A stretch of 64,000 nucleotides of DNA from Hyphomicrobiales bacterium (GTDB taxonomy: Bacteria; Pseudomonadota; Alphaproteobacteria; Rhizobiales; Xanthobacteraceae): contig JAFKKG010000017.1 in assembly GCA_017305715.1 (NCBI GenBank), positions 5,814 to 69,813 of the forward strand. The letters run 5' to 3'. The translations under genes and the position numbers were made by a program. The notes beneath the pieces are model-generated. The model searched no databases and was not told the DNA's origin. It saw only the letters and a list, made by a program, of their open reading frames with translations. Below, piece by piece: positions 1 to 8,136 of the stretch (positions within the stretch are counted from its first letter, which is position 1; each line of letters opens with the position of its first letter).

Positions 1-150
1 CCGGCACCGAGAAGCTGTTGGTGGCGGGGATCAATTCGCCGCAGCGCAGCCCGTAGCCCTGCCGCCGGGTAGTGGCTACGAGCTGTGCGATGCGTTGGGG
101 ATCGCGCGCCAGCGCATTTTCTGGGGCCGGATGCCGGGACAGCCGGTCAG
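1..150 (-). pseudogene. IclR-family regulator, C-terminal effector-domain fragment (runs off left edge)
   Basis: Reading the minus strand leftwards from about 150 gives DPQRIAQLVATTRRQGYG followed by GELIPATNSFSVP. This matches the effector-domain style of IclR-type regulators (R.QGYG...GE..PG...AVP). The rest lies beyond the window. To the right of about 150 the frame stays open but no longer reads like IclR, and the DNA-binding half is absent from the 200 bases upstream. The piece therefore looks 5'-truncated, and it overlaps the end of the small membrane ORF in another frame. It could be an intact gene only if an unusual start is used. The family call is by eye. Confidence 0.5.
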
Positions 151-336
151 TACCAGGACCATTCCGCCAAGGCCGATCAATTCGATCGACCTCAGGACAA
201 AGGCGAGCTGCAGATGCCATTGCGGCCGTTCGCTGTCGGCGCCCGGCACGGCGTTGGGCACCAAGACGCGGCTGGCCAGATAGGCCGCGCCTGTGGTCAA
301 TGCGAACAGCAGAAGCAGACGCAGACAAGCTCGCAT
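76..336 (-). CDS. Small membrane protein, possibly with a chimeric C-terminus
   Basis: This encodes an 86-residue protein of unknown function. It starts MRACLRLLLLF and has two hydrophobic segments (about residues 4-24 and 38-58) joined by a short hydrophilic loop. I chose the internal ATG at 336 because the ORF extension before it is polar and lacks a clear ribosome site. The last 20 or so residues run through the DNA that encodes the IclR-like fragment in another frame. The natural C-terminus may therefore have been replaced when that fragment was joined here. No catalytic motif is seen. Confidence 0.45.
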   Translation of the reverse strand: MRACLRLLLLFALTTGAAYLASRVLVPNAVPGADSERPQWHLQLAFVLRSIELIGLGGMVLVLTGCPGIRPQKMRWRAIPNASHSS

Positions 337-406
337 GGTTCTCTCCGTCGGATTTCGACCGCACATGGCACCGCCCCGCGAAGGCGGGTCGCGGCCTTCT
401 CCTGCG

Positions 407-817
407 TCAGAGATGTGACACCGTCGTCACGCGATAGGTGTGCATCTTGCCGCGTTCGCTGATCGATACATATTCGCCGACGGTGAACCGCTCGTCGTTG
501 AAATGATATCCGGCTTCGTCGGCAAGTTCGCCTTCGCCGTCATAATGGAACGCCCAGCTGCCGCCCGGCCGGTGAACAAGATGGCCGAGCCTGTCGGGCT
601 CGTCCGGACGCTGCCGCGCCAGGCGGCAGGCTTCGCGATGGGCTTTCCACAGTTTGGCATCGATGCGATCCTCCGCGTCGAGCGGCGCAACCATGATGTA
701 TGCCACTTCGGCGTCGCCGTCGGGATGCCCGGGTTCGCGCGCAAGGGCTATGCGGATCTGCCGGAACTGCGGCGGCAGCGATGAATTCAGGATCGGTTGG
801 CGCTGGGTCTTGGACAT
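407..817 (-). CDS. Conserved-looking hypothetical protein, 136 aa
   Basis: A soluble 136-residue protein starting MSKTQRQPIL. A much longer ORF reads through it from 1330, but that extension is the shadow of the holin-like gene on the same strand, so the ATG at 817 is preferred. The protein is charged, has no signal peptide or membrane segment, and contains a tract rich in Arg and Pro (RLARQRPDEPDRLGHL) and an aromatic C-terminal half (SWAFHYDGEG, YHFNDERF). I do not recognise a family. It sits with small envelope-type genes on the same strand, 53 bases from the next gene. Confidence 0.65.
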   Translation of the reverse strand: MSKTQRQPILNSSLPPQFRQIRIALAREPGHPDGDAEVAYIMVAPLDAEDRIDAKLWKAHREACRLARQRPDEPDRLGHLVHRPGGSWAFHYDGEGELADEAGYHFNDERFTVGEYVSISERGKMHTYRVTTVSHL

Positions 818-870
818 GGTGGTGATGCTCTCCCTGGTTTGACGGCGTGAGGCGTGCGCCCCCGCGGCGA

Positions 871-1368
871 TCAGGTTTGTTCGGGTGTTGTGGCTGCCGA
901 ACGGGCCGTCGTCGACGTTTTCGATTTCTTCAGGCTTCTGACGATGATCGTGATCAGCGGCACCAGAATCAGCGGCAGCGCACTGTTGAGGGGGTGCTGA
1001 ACCATGCCGGAAAATTGCTGCTGCATGCCGCGCGCCTCGGTCTGCAGCGCGTCGACCGCCGAGCCATGGATTTCGTTGGCGAGTTCGAGCTCGCGCCCGG
1101 CCGGCGGCCTTCCCGCGATCACGAACAGCACCGCGGCAATCACGAAGTTGACCAGGCCCAGGATCGCGGCCGCTGAGATCGCGCTCCAGATCTGCACCAG
1201 CGCGAAGTAGGCGGCCAGTTCCAGCATCAAAAGGCCGAAGGCCGCAATCAGCGCCGCGAACGCCCGCAGGCCAAGCCCGACCAGCATGTGCCGCATCCGC
1301 AGCTCGGCGATGATGCGGTCGGTGCGCCATAGCGCGCGCAGGTTCTTGACGACGTTGTCGCTGTTCAC
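871..1368 (-). CDS. Phage holin-family (holin superfamily III type) membrane protein
   Basis: A 165-residue protein with an N-terminal amphipathic stretch (RALWRTDRIIAELRMRHMLVG), two long hydrophobic segments at about 34-55 and 63-86, a polar helical middle and a last hydrophobic stretch near 130-145 followed by KKSK. This layout is that of the putative Actinobacterial Holin-X / DUF1469-like proteins common in rhizobia. These are usually chromosomal envelope proteins rather than lysis genes. It ends next to and is co-oriented with the DUF883-like gene (1 base between them), so the two probably form one operon, starting at 1645. Confidence 0.65.
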   Translation of the reverse strand: MNSDNVVKNLRALWRTDRIIAELRMRHMLVGLGLRAFAALIAAFGLLMLELAAYFALVQIWSAISAAAILGLVNFVIAAVLFVIAGRPPAGRELELANEIHGSAVDALQTEARGMQQQFSGMVQHPLNSALPLILVPLITIIVRSLKKSKTSTTARSAATTPEQT

Positions 1369-1369
1369 G

Positions 1370-1645
1370 TCAGTGTCTCCTCAGCATGAAGCCGATGACC
1401 ACGCCGAGCGCGAAGGCGGAGGCCATGGTCGTGATCGGGCGTTCGGCGATCAGCTGTTCGACATGGCCTTCCTCCTCGCGCAGGGTCTCGCCGAGTTCGG
1501 TGAGGGCGGCCTTGATCTGATCTCCCAGCGCTTCAGCGCGGTTCTTCGCGGCGTCGAATATGTCGCCGCCATCCGGGTTCAAGAGGCGCGACACCTCGCT
1601 TTCGAGGGCTTTCAGCTCGTCACCCAGTTCGCTCGATCGGAACAT
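1370..1645 (-). CDS. DUF883/YqjD-ElaB-like membrane-anchored protein
   Basis: About 91 residues from MFRSSELGDE. The upstream in-frame extension to 1702 is not needed. The body is a charged amphipathic helix, and the C-terminus is a single hydrophobic segment (TTMASAFALGVVIGFMLRRH) ending in Arg-Arg-His. This is the classic plan of the YqjD/ElaB group: a long helix anchored by one C-terminal membrane segment, often preceded by ERP. ERP is present here (AERPITTM). In Escherichia coli relatives bind ribosomes at the inner membrane; that role is only inferred here. It lies directly upstream of the holin-family gene. Confidence 0.7.
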   Translation of the reverse strand: MFRSSELGDELKALESEVSRLLNPDGGDIFDAAKNRAEALGDQIKAALTELGETLREEEGHVEQLIAERPITTMASAFALGVVIGFMLRRH

Positions 1646-1816
1646 GGCGTCACTCTCGTTGTTTGCGCAAGCGAACCCTACGGGGGCGCGCGCATTTGCC
1701 ATTGATTTGGGTCAACACGCGGCATGCCGGGGAGGCATGGGTGCCTTGAGGCAGGTCAACATCGATGTCGCACCGCAGCCTAGAACGGACGCTGTCCATC
1801 CGAGGGAGCAATTATC

Positions 1817-2953
1817 TTGACGTCTGCACCTCTGTTAACGGCCACAGCGTCGGGCGACACGCTTGAGCTGCGCCCGGTCGGGTCCTGGACCGCGGTCAAT
1901 GCCGCGGCGCTGGAATGCCTCTCCGGTGAGGTGACGCCGCAACTCGACCACGCCCCCAGCGTCAGGGTCGACATGACGGACTTGCGTGAACTCGACACGC
2001 TCGGCGCCTGGATGCTCGAGAAGATGTCGCGGCGGGTGGCGTCAGTCGGTCATCGCGCCGACTTCGTCGGAGTAGCGGACAATTACGCCGGCCTGATCGA
2101 AGAGATCCGCCAGGTCAATCGTCACAATCCCGCACCGGTCCGGCCCCTCAATCCGGTGATGCTCTGGCTCAACGACGCCGGCCGTTCCGCGACCAGCGCC
2201 ACCGATGATGTGCGCGTGTTCCTGCAGCTCCTGGGATCGCTCTTCATGGCCCTGATCGGCGTGCTGCGTCGGCCGTGGTCGCTGCGGATTACGTCACTGG
2301 TCTACCAGTTCTACCGCGTTTGCTGGCAGGCAATTCCGATCGTGGTGCTGATCACCTTCCTGATCGGCGCCATCATTGCGCAGCAGGGCTTTTTCCATTT
2401 TCGAAAGTTCGGCGCGGATTCCTATGTCGTCGACATGGTCGGCATCCTGGTGTTGCGCGAACTCGGCGTCCTGATTGTCGCCATCATGGTCGCCGGCCGT
2501 TCGGGAAGCGCCTATACCGCCGAGCTCGGCTCGATGAAGATGCGCGAGGAAATCGATGCGCTATCCACCATGGGCCTCGATCCTGTTGAAGTACTGATCC
2601 TGCCGCGCGTCATCGCGCTGGTCCTTGCGCTGCCGATCCTGAGCTTCATCGGCTCGCTGGCCGCGCTCTATGGCGGCGGTCTGGTGGCGCAGTTGTATGG
2701 CGGCATGGGGCCGCCGATCTACCTCGCGCGTTTGCATGATGCCGTTTCCGTCACCCATTTCGAGGTCGGCATCCTCAAGGCACCGTTCATGGCGCTGGTG
2801 ATCGGTATCGTCGCCTGCAGCGAAGGCCTGCGGGTGAAGGGAAGTGCCGAGTCGCTCGGCAAGCAGACAACGACGTCGGTGGTGAAGTCGATTTTCCTGG
2901 TGATCGTGCTCGACGGTCTGTTCGCGATCTTCTTCGCATCGATCGGAATGTAA
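1817..2953 (+). CDS. mlaE: Lipid-asymmetry ABC transporter permease MlaE with N-terminal STAS domain
   Basis: Inner-membrane permease of the Mla-type phospholipid transporter. Residues 1 to about 100 form a STAS-like domain (VRVDMTDLRELDTLGAWMLEKM resembles the MlaB fold). Residues about 120-378 are the MlaE permease with five or so hydrophobic segments and the family signatures FRKFGAD, ELGVLIVAIMVAGRSGSAYTAE and EEIDALSTMG. It starts at a TTG with GAGGGAGC upstream; no better start is visible. In E. coli MlaB is a separate protein, so here the STAS subunit is fused to the permease. The next gene begins 2 bases after the stop. Confidence 0.88.
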   Translation: MTSAPLLTATASGDTLELRPVGSWTAVNAAALECLSGEVTPQLDHAPSVRVDMTDLRELDTLGAWMLEKMSRRVASVGHRADFVGVADNYAGLIEEIRQVNRHNPAPVRPLNPVMLWLNDAGRSATSATDDVRVFLQLLGSLFMALIGVLRRPWSLRITSLVYQFYRVCWQAIPIVVLITFLIGAIIAQQGFFHFRKFGADSYVVDMVGILVLRELGVLIVAIMVAGRSGSAYTAELGSMKMREEIDALSTMGLDPVEVLILPRVIALVLALPILSFIGSLAALYGGGLVAQLYGGMGPPIYLARLHDAVSVTHFEVGILKAPFMALVIGIVACSEGLRVKGSAESLGKQTTTSVVKSIFLVIVLDGLFAIFFASIGM

Positions 2954-2955
2954 CG

Positions 2956-3735
2956 ATGCAGGAGACCCCTCCCGAATTTGCCATTCGTGTACGTGACCTC
3001 GTGGTCGGCTTTGGCCGGCAAACCGTGATTGACCATCTGTCGCTGGATGTCCGCCGCGGCGAGATCCTCGGCTTGGTCGGCGCCTCCGGCGGCGGCAAGT
3101 CGGTGCTGATGCGAACCATCATCGGCCTCATTCCGCGGCGGAGCGGAGAGATCGAGGTTATGGGCAGCATGATCGGCGGCGCGGGTGAACGGACCACGCA
3201 GAGCGCGGCGGGCCGTTGGGGCGTCCTGTTCCAGCAGGGCGCACTGTTCTCGTCGCTCACGGTGCGGCAGAACATTCAGTTTCCGCTGCGCGAAAACCTG
3301 GTCATGTCGCAGCCGCTGATGGACGAGATCGCGATTGCAAAATTGGAAATGGTCGGACTCAAGCCGGAGGATGGCGACAAATTTCCGTCAGAACTTTCCG
3401 GCGGCATGACCAAGCGCGTGGCGCTGGCCCGCGCGCTCGCGCTCGATCCGGCGATTGTATTTCTCGACGAGCCGACCTCGGGACTCGACCCGATTGCGGC
3501 CGGTGAGTTCGATACCCTGATCAAGACCTTGCAGAAAACGCTGGTGCTGACGGTGTTCATGGTTACCCACGACCTCGCCAGCCTCAATGTCGTCTGCGAC
3601 CGCGTTGCGGCGTTGGCGGACGGCAAGATCGTCGCCATCGGAGCGATGCGCGAACTGCTTCAATCCGGTCATCCCTGGGTGCGGGCCTATTTTCACGGCA
3701 AGCGCTCCCAGATGCTTCAACCCAAAGCGAGCTGA
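2956..3735 (+). CDS. mlaF: Mla-type ABC transporter ATPase MlaF
   Basis: A 259-residue cytoplasmic ATPase. It has the Walker A motif GASGGGKS at residues 42-49, the signature LSGGMTKR, Walker B IVFLDEPTSGLDP and the switch MVTHD. LSGGM followed by KR is typical of the MlaF/YrbF branch rather than amino-acid importers. It couples ATP hydrolysis to phospholipid movement by MlaE. It lies between mlaE and mlaD with gaps of 2 and 3 bases, so the three are one transcript and translationally linked. Length is normal for the family. Confidence 0.9.
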   Translation: MQETPPEFAIRVRDLVVGFGRQTVIDHLSLDVRRGEILGLVGASGGGKSVLMRTIIGLIPRRSGEIEVMGSMIGGAGERTTQSAAGRWGVLFQQGALFSSLTVRQNIQFPLRENLVMSQPLMDEIAIAKLEMVGLKPEDGDKFPSELSGGMTKRVALARALALDPAIVFLDEPTSGLDPIAAGEFDTLIKTLQKTLVLTVFMVTHDLASLNVVCDRVAALADGKIVAIGAMRELLQSGHPWVRAYFHGKRSQMLQPKAS

Positions 3736-3738
3736 GAG

Positions 3739-4842
3739 ATGGAAACCCGCGCTCCCTTCGCCGTTGTCGGCGCCTTCGTCGTGGCGGCCATCGTCGCCGT
3801 ATTCGGCTTCGTCTACTGGCTCCACAATTCTGGCGGACTCGGTCCGCGCACCGCCTATCACGTCCAGTTCGACGGTCCGGTGCCGGGGCTCCTGATCGGC
3901 GCCGGCGTGCTGTTCAACGGCATCCGCGTCGGCGAGGTGACGGATCTCGGCCTGGCGCCGGACAATCCGCGCCGCGTCAATGCCACCATCTCGGTGGCCT
4001 CGACGACACCGGTCCGATCAGACACCAAGATCGGTCTCGAATTTCAAGGCCTCACAGGCGTTCCCGTCGTCTCGATGGAAGGCGGCGTGATGCTGGGGAA
4101 TTCCGGTCCGATGCCGACGCTGATCGCCGAACCCGGCGCCGGGCAGGGCATGACCCAGGCCGCGCGAGACGCACTGCGAAAGGTGGATTCGGTGCTGACG
4201 GAGAATTCCAGCGCGCTGAAGGACACCATCGCCAACTTCAGGGTGTTTTCGGAGGGCCTGGCGCGCAACACCGGCAAGCTCGACGGCATCGTCGCCGGAC
4301 TTGAGCGCATGACCGGCGTCACTGCGCCGCCACCGAAGATCACCTACGACCTGCGCGCCGTGCCGAGCACCGGCCCTGCCGGCAAGACCATTAATGTGCA
4401 ATGGGCGATACCCGAACCCACCGCGGTGGTAATGCTGGAGACGCAGCGTTTTCTGTTTTCGCCACCGCAGGAATATGCGGGATTTGCTGAGGCGATGTGG
4501 GCCGATGCGCTCCCGAAACTGATCCAGGCACGGCTGATCGAGAGTTTCGAGAATTACGATCTCGCGCATGCGCCGCTGCGCGTGGCGGATCTGGGCCAAC
4601 CCGAGTTTCAGCTATTGATTGATGTCAGGCGGTTCCGGATTGCGCTCGATCCGACGCCAGCAGCCGAAATCAGCTTGTCGGCGCGGATCGTCGACAAGAA
4701 CGGCAAGGTCGTTGCCGCCCGATTATTTGAGGGCAGCGATAAAATCGCGTCGGTCGCGCCAGCGCCAACAGTTGAGGCGTTTAACGAAGTGTTCGGCCGC
4801 ATCGCGAAAGAGATGATCGCATGGGCGACAGCGGCATTTTAA
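3739..4842 (+). CDS. mlaD: MCE-domain protein MlaD fused to a PqiC-like auxiliary domain
   Basis: A 367-residue protein anchored by one N-terminal membrane segment (residues 8-30), with an MCE domain after it (YHVQFDGPVPGLLIGAGVLFNGIRVGEV...GLTGVPVVSME). A helical linker follows. From about residue 200 there is a domain resembling ABC-type transport auxiliary lipoproteins (YDLRAVPSTGP, RFLFSPPQEYAGFAEAMWAD, FQLLIDVRRFRI). MCE proteins form hexameric rings that carry lipids in the periplasm. The C-terminal half corresponds to a usually separate lipoprotein, so this is a fusion. It is the last gene of the mlaEFD operon. Confidence 0.82.
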   Translation: METRAPFAVVGAFVVAAIVAVFGFVYWLHNSGGLGPRTAYHVQFDGPVPGLLIGAGVLFNGIRVGEVTDLGLAPDNPRRVNATISVASTTPVRSDTKIGLEFQGLTGVPVVSMEGGVMLGNSGPMPTLIAEPGAGQGMTQAARDALRKVDSVLTENSSALKDTIANFRVFSEGLARNTGKLDGIVAGLERMTGVTAPPPKITYDLRAVPSTGPAGKTINVQWAIPEPTAVVMLETQRFLFSPPQEYAGFAEAMWADALPKLIQARLIESFENYDLAHAPLRVADLGQPEFQLLIDVRRFRIALDPTPAAEISLSARIVDKNGKVVAARLFEGSDKIASVAPAPTVEAFNEVFGRIAKEMIAWATAAF

Positions 4843-5474
4843 GCGCGACTGCCCTACTTGCGGGCAGCCGATGGTGCATCTGACCGATTTTCCGGTTTCG
4901 GGCGCTTTGAAGGCGCGCGCATATATCGATGCGATAGCTGTCGCACCATCCTTACCGAAAGGGTTTGATACGTTGCCTGCTTGGAACAATCTTCCTAGCT
5001 GATCGAACAGTTCTGATTTGCATGACCGCTATGGCGCAAAGCGGTCAGTCGGCAATTCGTGCATCACCGGATGGGATCCAAAGAGGCTAAGATTTGGGAC
5101 GCACCCGAAGCGGTCAGGCAGAAAGTCGCTTCCGCTTCGGCCTTGCCGATGAGACGCCTCAGCCTTCCGCGATCATCGCTCGAAAGGTTTCTCCTCCAAC
5201 ATTTTCGGCAGCGCGCAATTGCTCGCTTCTCGCTTTCGATCAGGAAAGAACGCGCGCATCGCGTCGCCGGATGCTCATCATTCCTCCCGCAGGATGATGC
5301 CGGGGCTGCCAGAGACGCTCCGCCCCTCAAACCCGGCGAAGTGTCATGCAGGCAGCGACCAATCGATATCGCATTCATTCGAAAACGTCTCGCAGCAGAA
5401 AAAAATACGCATCGCTTCCATGGGAGAGAGCGGAACGGTGAGCGCCATTTCACTATGTTCAGGGAGCTTCAAAG
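4843..5474. other. Intergenic stretch, no convincing gene
   Basis: About 630 bases between two convergent genes. Short ORFs run on both strands (for example 5064-5453 minus and 5059-5478 plus). They overlap each other, are rich in Arg and Ser, and match no family I know. The only structure seen is the inverted repeat at 5023-5047. Part of the region may be interspersed-repeat DNA, since a 13-base string is shared with 31388-31400. Confidence 0.5.
5023..5047. repeat. 8-bp perfect inverted repeat with 9-base loop
   Basis: TGACCGCT (5023-5030) and AGCGGTCA (5040-5047) are perfect reverse complements around a 9-base loop. There is no T-run after it, so a rho-independent terminator is unlikely. 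It may be an operator or part of a dispersed intergenic repeat. TTGCATGACCGCT, which includes the left arm, occurs again at 31388-31400. Confidence 0.4.
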
Positions 5475-6245
5475 TTAACTGATTGGCCCCAAAATCCCCA
5501 GCTGTGCAGCGATCGCGACGGCGTGTGTCCGGTTCGAGGCGTCCAGTTTGCGTATGACATTATCGAGATGATACCGGACCGTTGTCTGCGCCATCCCCAT
5601 CAACGAGGCGACTTCAGCCTCGCGGCATCCTTGGGCCGTGAGTCGCAGGCACTCCCACTCGCGGAGCGTCAGTTTGCTCAGTTCCTCTTCGCGCGTATGC
5701 AGCGCGCCGATCATTTTGCGGTAGGCATGCATGAAATGGTGCCCTGTCGCGAGAAGCTCGGTCGTGGCTTGCGACAACAACTCCCGGGCCTCTGAAGTCG
5801 ACAAGGGTCCTCCCCACGATATCATGGCGACCTGGCCGCGAGGCAGATGGACCGGCGTCGTGATCAGGGATTTGACGTCCATCAGCCGCATGGCATCGGC
5901 AATCTGTCTCAATTCCGGACGACCGACCGGCACCTTATCTAGATCCGAAGTTACGAAGGGCAGGGCGCGGATTCTGCACCGGACGTAGAGTGGATTCTTG
6001 AGCATGCCGTTCCGCTGCCACCAGAGCTTCATAATCTCGTCAGACCAACCCTCGCGGCGGAGAAACGTATCGATGTGCGGATTGAAGCTTGGCCGGGAAA
6101 TGTCGGCCGACCACGCCAGAACCGGCATGCCGATAGTGCGGGCAATATCCTTGAGGGCCTGCTGAGCGACGTCGAAGTCCGGTGCCAGTTCTAGGCACCG
6201 CACGGCACGGCGCAATTCGGTCGAATCGACGGCGGTGCACGGCAC
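5475..6245 (-). CDS. LuxR-family transcriptional regulator
   Basis: A 256-residue regulator. The C-terminal helix-turn-helix (about residues 191-250) has the LuxR pattern LTLREWECLRLTAQG...EVASLMGMAQTTVRYHLDNVIRKL. The N-terminal 170 residues have the size and spacing of an autoinducer-binding domain (WSDEIMKLWWQRNG...NPLYVRCR), but the canonical acyl-homoserine-lactone residues are not clearly all present. The ligand is therefore open, and no LuxI-type synthase is in the window. It starts at a GTG. It is divergent from the hydrolase-SDR-ligase genes across about 100 bases, and control of that operon is the natural guess. Confidence 0.8.
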   Translation of the reverse strand: MPCTAVDSTELRRAVRCLELAPDFDVAQQALKDIARTIGMPVLAWSADISRPSFNPHIDTFLRREGWSDEIMKLWWQRNGMLKNPLYVRCRIRALPFVTSDLDKVPVGRPELRQIADAMRLMDVKSLITTPVHLPRGQVAMISWGGPLSTSEARELLSQATTELLATGHHFMHAYRKMIGALHTREEELSKLTLREWECLRLTAQGCREAEVASLMGMAQTTVRYHLDNVIRKLDASNRTHAVAIAAQLGILGPIS

Positions 6246-6345
6246 GACAGGGCAAGTCCTACGGTTTCCGAGGGGCGCTTCTGCAACGGAAACGGGTTAG
6301 TCCCATCGACGGAAGGTGCCTTATTCTAAGGCAAAGAGAAAACAT

Positions 6346-7245
6346 ATGCCAAGCGCTGAACTAGAGGCGGTGGTCGCCCTGTTGCGGGCCCATCCGCTTG
6401 ATTTGTCCAGTTCCGAGCACAAATTGAGAAGGCGGCTCGACGGATTCGCCAGCATGTTTTCGATGCCGTCCGGCGTCGATGTCACCTCCACGCAGCTGGG
6501 TGGCGTCGCAGCTGAGCATGTCGTGGCCGACGCGAACGGCCCGGTCGTCCTCTATCTTCACGGCGGCGGTTACGTCGCGGGGTCGCCGGCGTCGCATCGG
6601 CACGTCGCGGCGCTGCTCGCCAAGGACGCTGCCGCACAGGTCTATACGCTGGACTACAGTCTTGCGCCGGAGGCGCCCTTTCCGGCAGCCCTCGACGACG
6701 TACTCGCTGCCTATCGCGCGATGCTCATCAAGCATGGCAATGCCAAGATCATGCTTGCCGGTGATTCCGCGGGCGGCGGACTCATTTTCGCTGCGGCCGT
6801 AGCCGCGCGCGAGCAAGGCCTGCCTTTGCCGGCCGCATTGGTGTGCATGAGCCCCTGGGTCAACCTCGGCACGGAAAGCGAAAGCTTCGACAAGCTCGTT
6901 TCCGTGGATCCGACGTTATCGCGTGCGGTGGTCGACTATTTTGCCAGCCGATATCTGGCGGGCCAGGCGTCGACCGATCCACGCGCCTCGCCGCTGTTTG
7001 CGGACATGTCAGGCCTGCCGCCAGTGTTGATCCAGGTCGGCGACCGGGAATGCTTCTTCGGCGACGCAGTCCTGATGCATCAAACCCTGTTGTCGGCCGG
7101 GGTCGACAGCGAAATCTCGGTCTGGAAGGGCATGTTCCACGTTTGGCATTTGTATTGGCCGATACTTCCGGAAGGCCGGGACGCCATCGGCCGGATCGCT
7201 AGCTTTATCGCCGCGCACGGCGCGTGCAATAGAGTGCCAGCCTGA
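6346..7245 (+). CDS. Alpha/beta hydrolase, hormone-sensitive-lipase-type esterase
   Basis: A 299-residue cytosolic esterase with the oxyanion motif HGGGY near residue 71 and the nucleophile elbow GDSAGG at 139-144. The acid and histidine regions are also visible (LIQVGDRECFFGDA; MFHVWHLY). It hydrolyses carboxylic esters; the substrate is unknown. The ATG at 6346 is preferred over the GTG at 6316 because AAAGAGAA precedes it and the family N-terminus starts nearby. It is followed after 11 bases by an SDR with a strong ribosome site, and then by an acyl-CoA synthetase. Such a set could open a lactone or ester and activate the acid. Confidence 0.85.
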   Translation: MPSAELEAVVALLRAHPLDLSSSEHKLRRRLDGFASMFSMPSGVDVTSTQLGGVAAEHVVADANGPVVLYLHGGGYVAGSPASHRHVAALLAKDAAAQVYTLDYSLAPEAPFPAALDDVLAAYRAMLIKHGNAKIMLAGDSAGGGLIFAAAVAAREQGLPLPAALVCMSPWVNLGTESESFDKLVSVDPTLSRAVVDYFASRYLAGQASTDPRASPLFADMSGLPPVLIQVGDRECFFGDAVLMHQTLLSAGVDSEISVWKGMFHVWHLYWPILPEGRDAIGRIASFIAAHGACNRVPA

Positions 7246-7256
7246 AAGGAGCAAGA

Positions 7257-8015
7257 ATGGCGGGACTGCTCGCTGGGAAAGTCGTAATGGTGACCGGGGC
7301 GGCATCAGGCATCGGCCGCGCCGCGGCGATCGTGTTTGCCGATCGGGGCGCAAAGGTCATCGTAACCGACATCAACGCCCATGGCGTCGAGACCGTTGAA
7401 CATATCCGGCGGACCGGGGGAGTCGCCGAGTTCATTCGCATGGACGTGTCGGATCAGGGCCAGGTCGAAGCGGCCGTCGTGTTCGCTGCAAGGACCTATG
7501 GCCGGCTGGATAGTGCCTTCAACAACGCAGCATCACCGGAACGACTCGGGAGCCTGCTGGACGGAACCGAGACAGATTTCGAGCGCATCCTGTCGATCAA
7601 CGTCAAGGGCGTGTGGATGTGCATGCGCGCTCAGATTCGTCAAATGCAGCAGCAGGGCGGTGGCGGGTCGATCGTGAATACTGCCTCTACCGCTGGCCTG
7701 CGCGGTTCGGCGAAAATGCCGATCTACAGTGCGAGCAAGCACGCCGTGATCGGCCTCACGAGATCGGCGGCCCTGGAGTTTGCACGAACCGGCCCGCGGA
7801 TCAACGCGATCTGTCCCGGCGTCATCGAAACGCCGATGCTGCAGGACGTCGTCGCCGGCGACGAGCGGGCTCATCGGGCATTTTTGGCGAGCCAGCCAAA
7901 CGGCAGATTGGGCAATTCCAATGAGATCGGAGAAGCCGCGGCATGGCTGCTTTCGGACGCCGCCTCGTTCGTCACCGGCACCGCCATGGTGGTGGACGGC
8001 GGACAGACGAGCTGA
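7257..8015 (+). CDS. Short-chain dehydrogenase/reductase (classical SDR)
   Basis: A 252-residue NAD(P)-dependent oxidoreductase. The cofactor motif TGAASGIG lies at residues 13-20, followed by NNA (FNNAAS), the catalytic serine region NTASTAG and the YSASK catalytic pair (Y157, K161). The end, GTAMVVDGGQTS, is typical. The AAAGGAGC site just before the ATG gives a firm start. It sits between the esterase and the acyl-CoA synthetase. It probably oxidises a secondary alcohol or reduces a ketone in the same pathway; substrate not deducible. Confidence 0.88.
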   Translation: MAGLLAGKVVMVTGAASGIGRAAAIVFADRGAKVIVTDINAHGVETVEHIRRTGGVAEFIRMDVSDQGQVEAAVVFAARTYGRLDSAFNNAASPERLGSLLDGTETDFERILSINVKGVWMCMRAQIRQMQQQGGGGSIVNTASTAGLRGSAKMPIYSASKHAVIGLTRSAALEFARTGPRINAICPGVIETPMLQDVVAGDERAHRAFLASQPNGRLGNSNEIGEAAAWLLSDAASFVTGTAMVVDGGQTS

Positions 8016-8036
8016 GGACACCTCACGGGCGTGTTG

Positions 8037-8054
8037 CCCCTCGCCTTCGAGGGG
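8037..8054 (+). other. Perfect 7-bp hairpin after the SDR gene
   Basis: CCCCTCG and CGAGGGG flank a CCTT loop, 21 bases after the SDR stop codon and about 80 bases before the acyl-CoA synthetase. There is no U-tract, so it is more likely an mRNA-stability or partial-termination element than a full terminator. Confidence 0.35.
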
Positions 8055-8136
8055 ATCGATCCCTGAAAGATAGAGCTAGCATTTCGTTTCGCGTGCGCCA
8101 CAAGTAGAACGACAACGGCACGCTTGGGAGGACTGG

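Noticed and set aside
407-1330. Single long minus-strand protein of 307 codons
   Set aside because: The upstream two thirds is the holin-family gene in a wrong frame; only the last 136 codons from the ATG at 817 read as a protein.
871-1368. Prophage lysis gene
   Set aside because: Holin-family proteins of this type are common chromosomal genes in rhizobia, and no endolysin, capsid or integrase gene is nearby.
5059-5478. ORFs on both strands between mlaD and the LuxR gene
   Set aside because: They overlap each other, have atypical composition and no domain or ribosome site.
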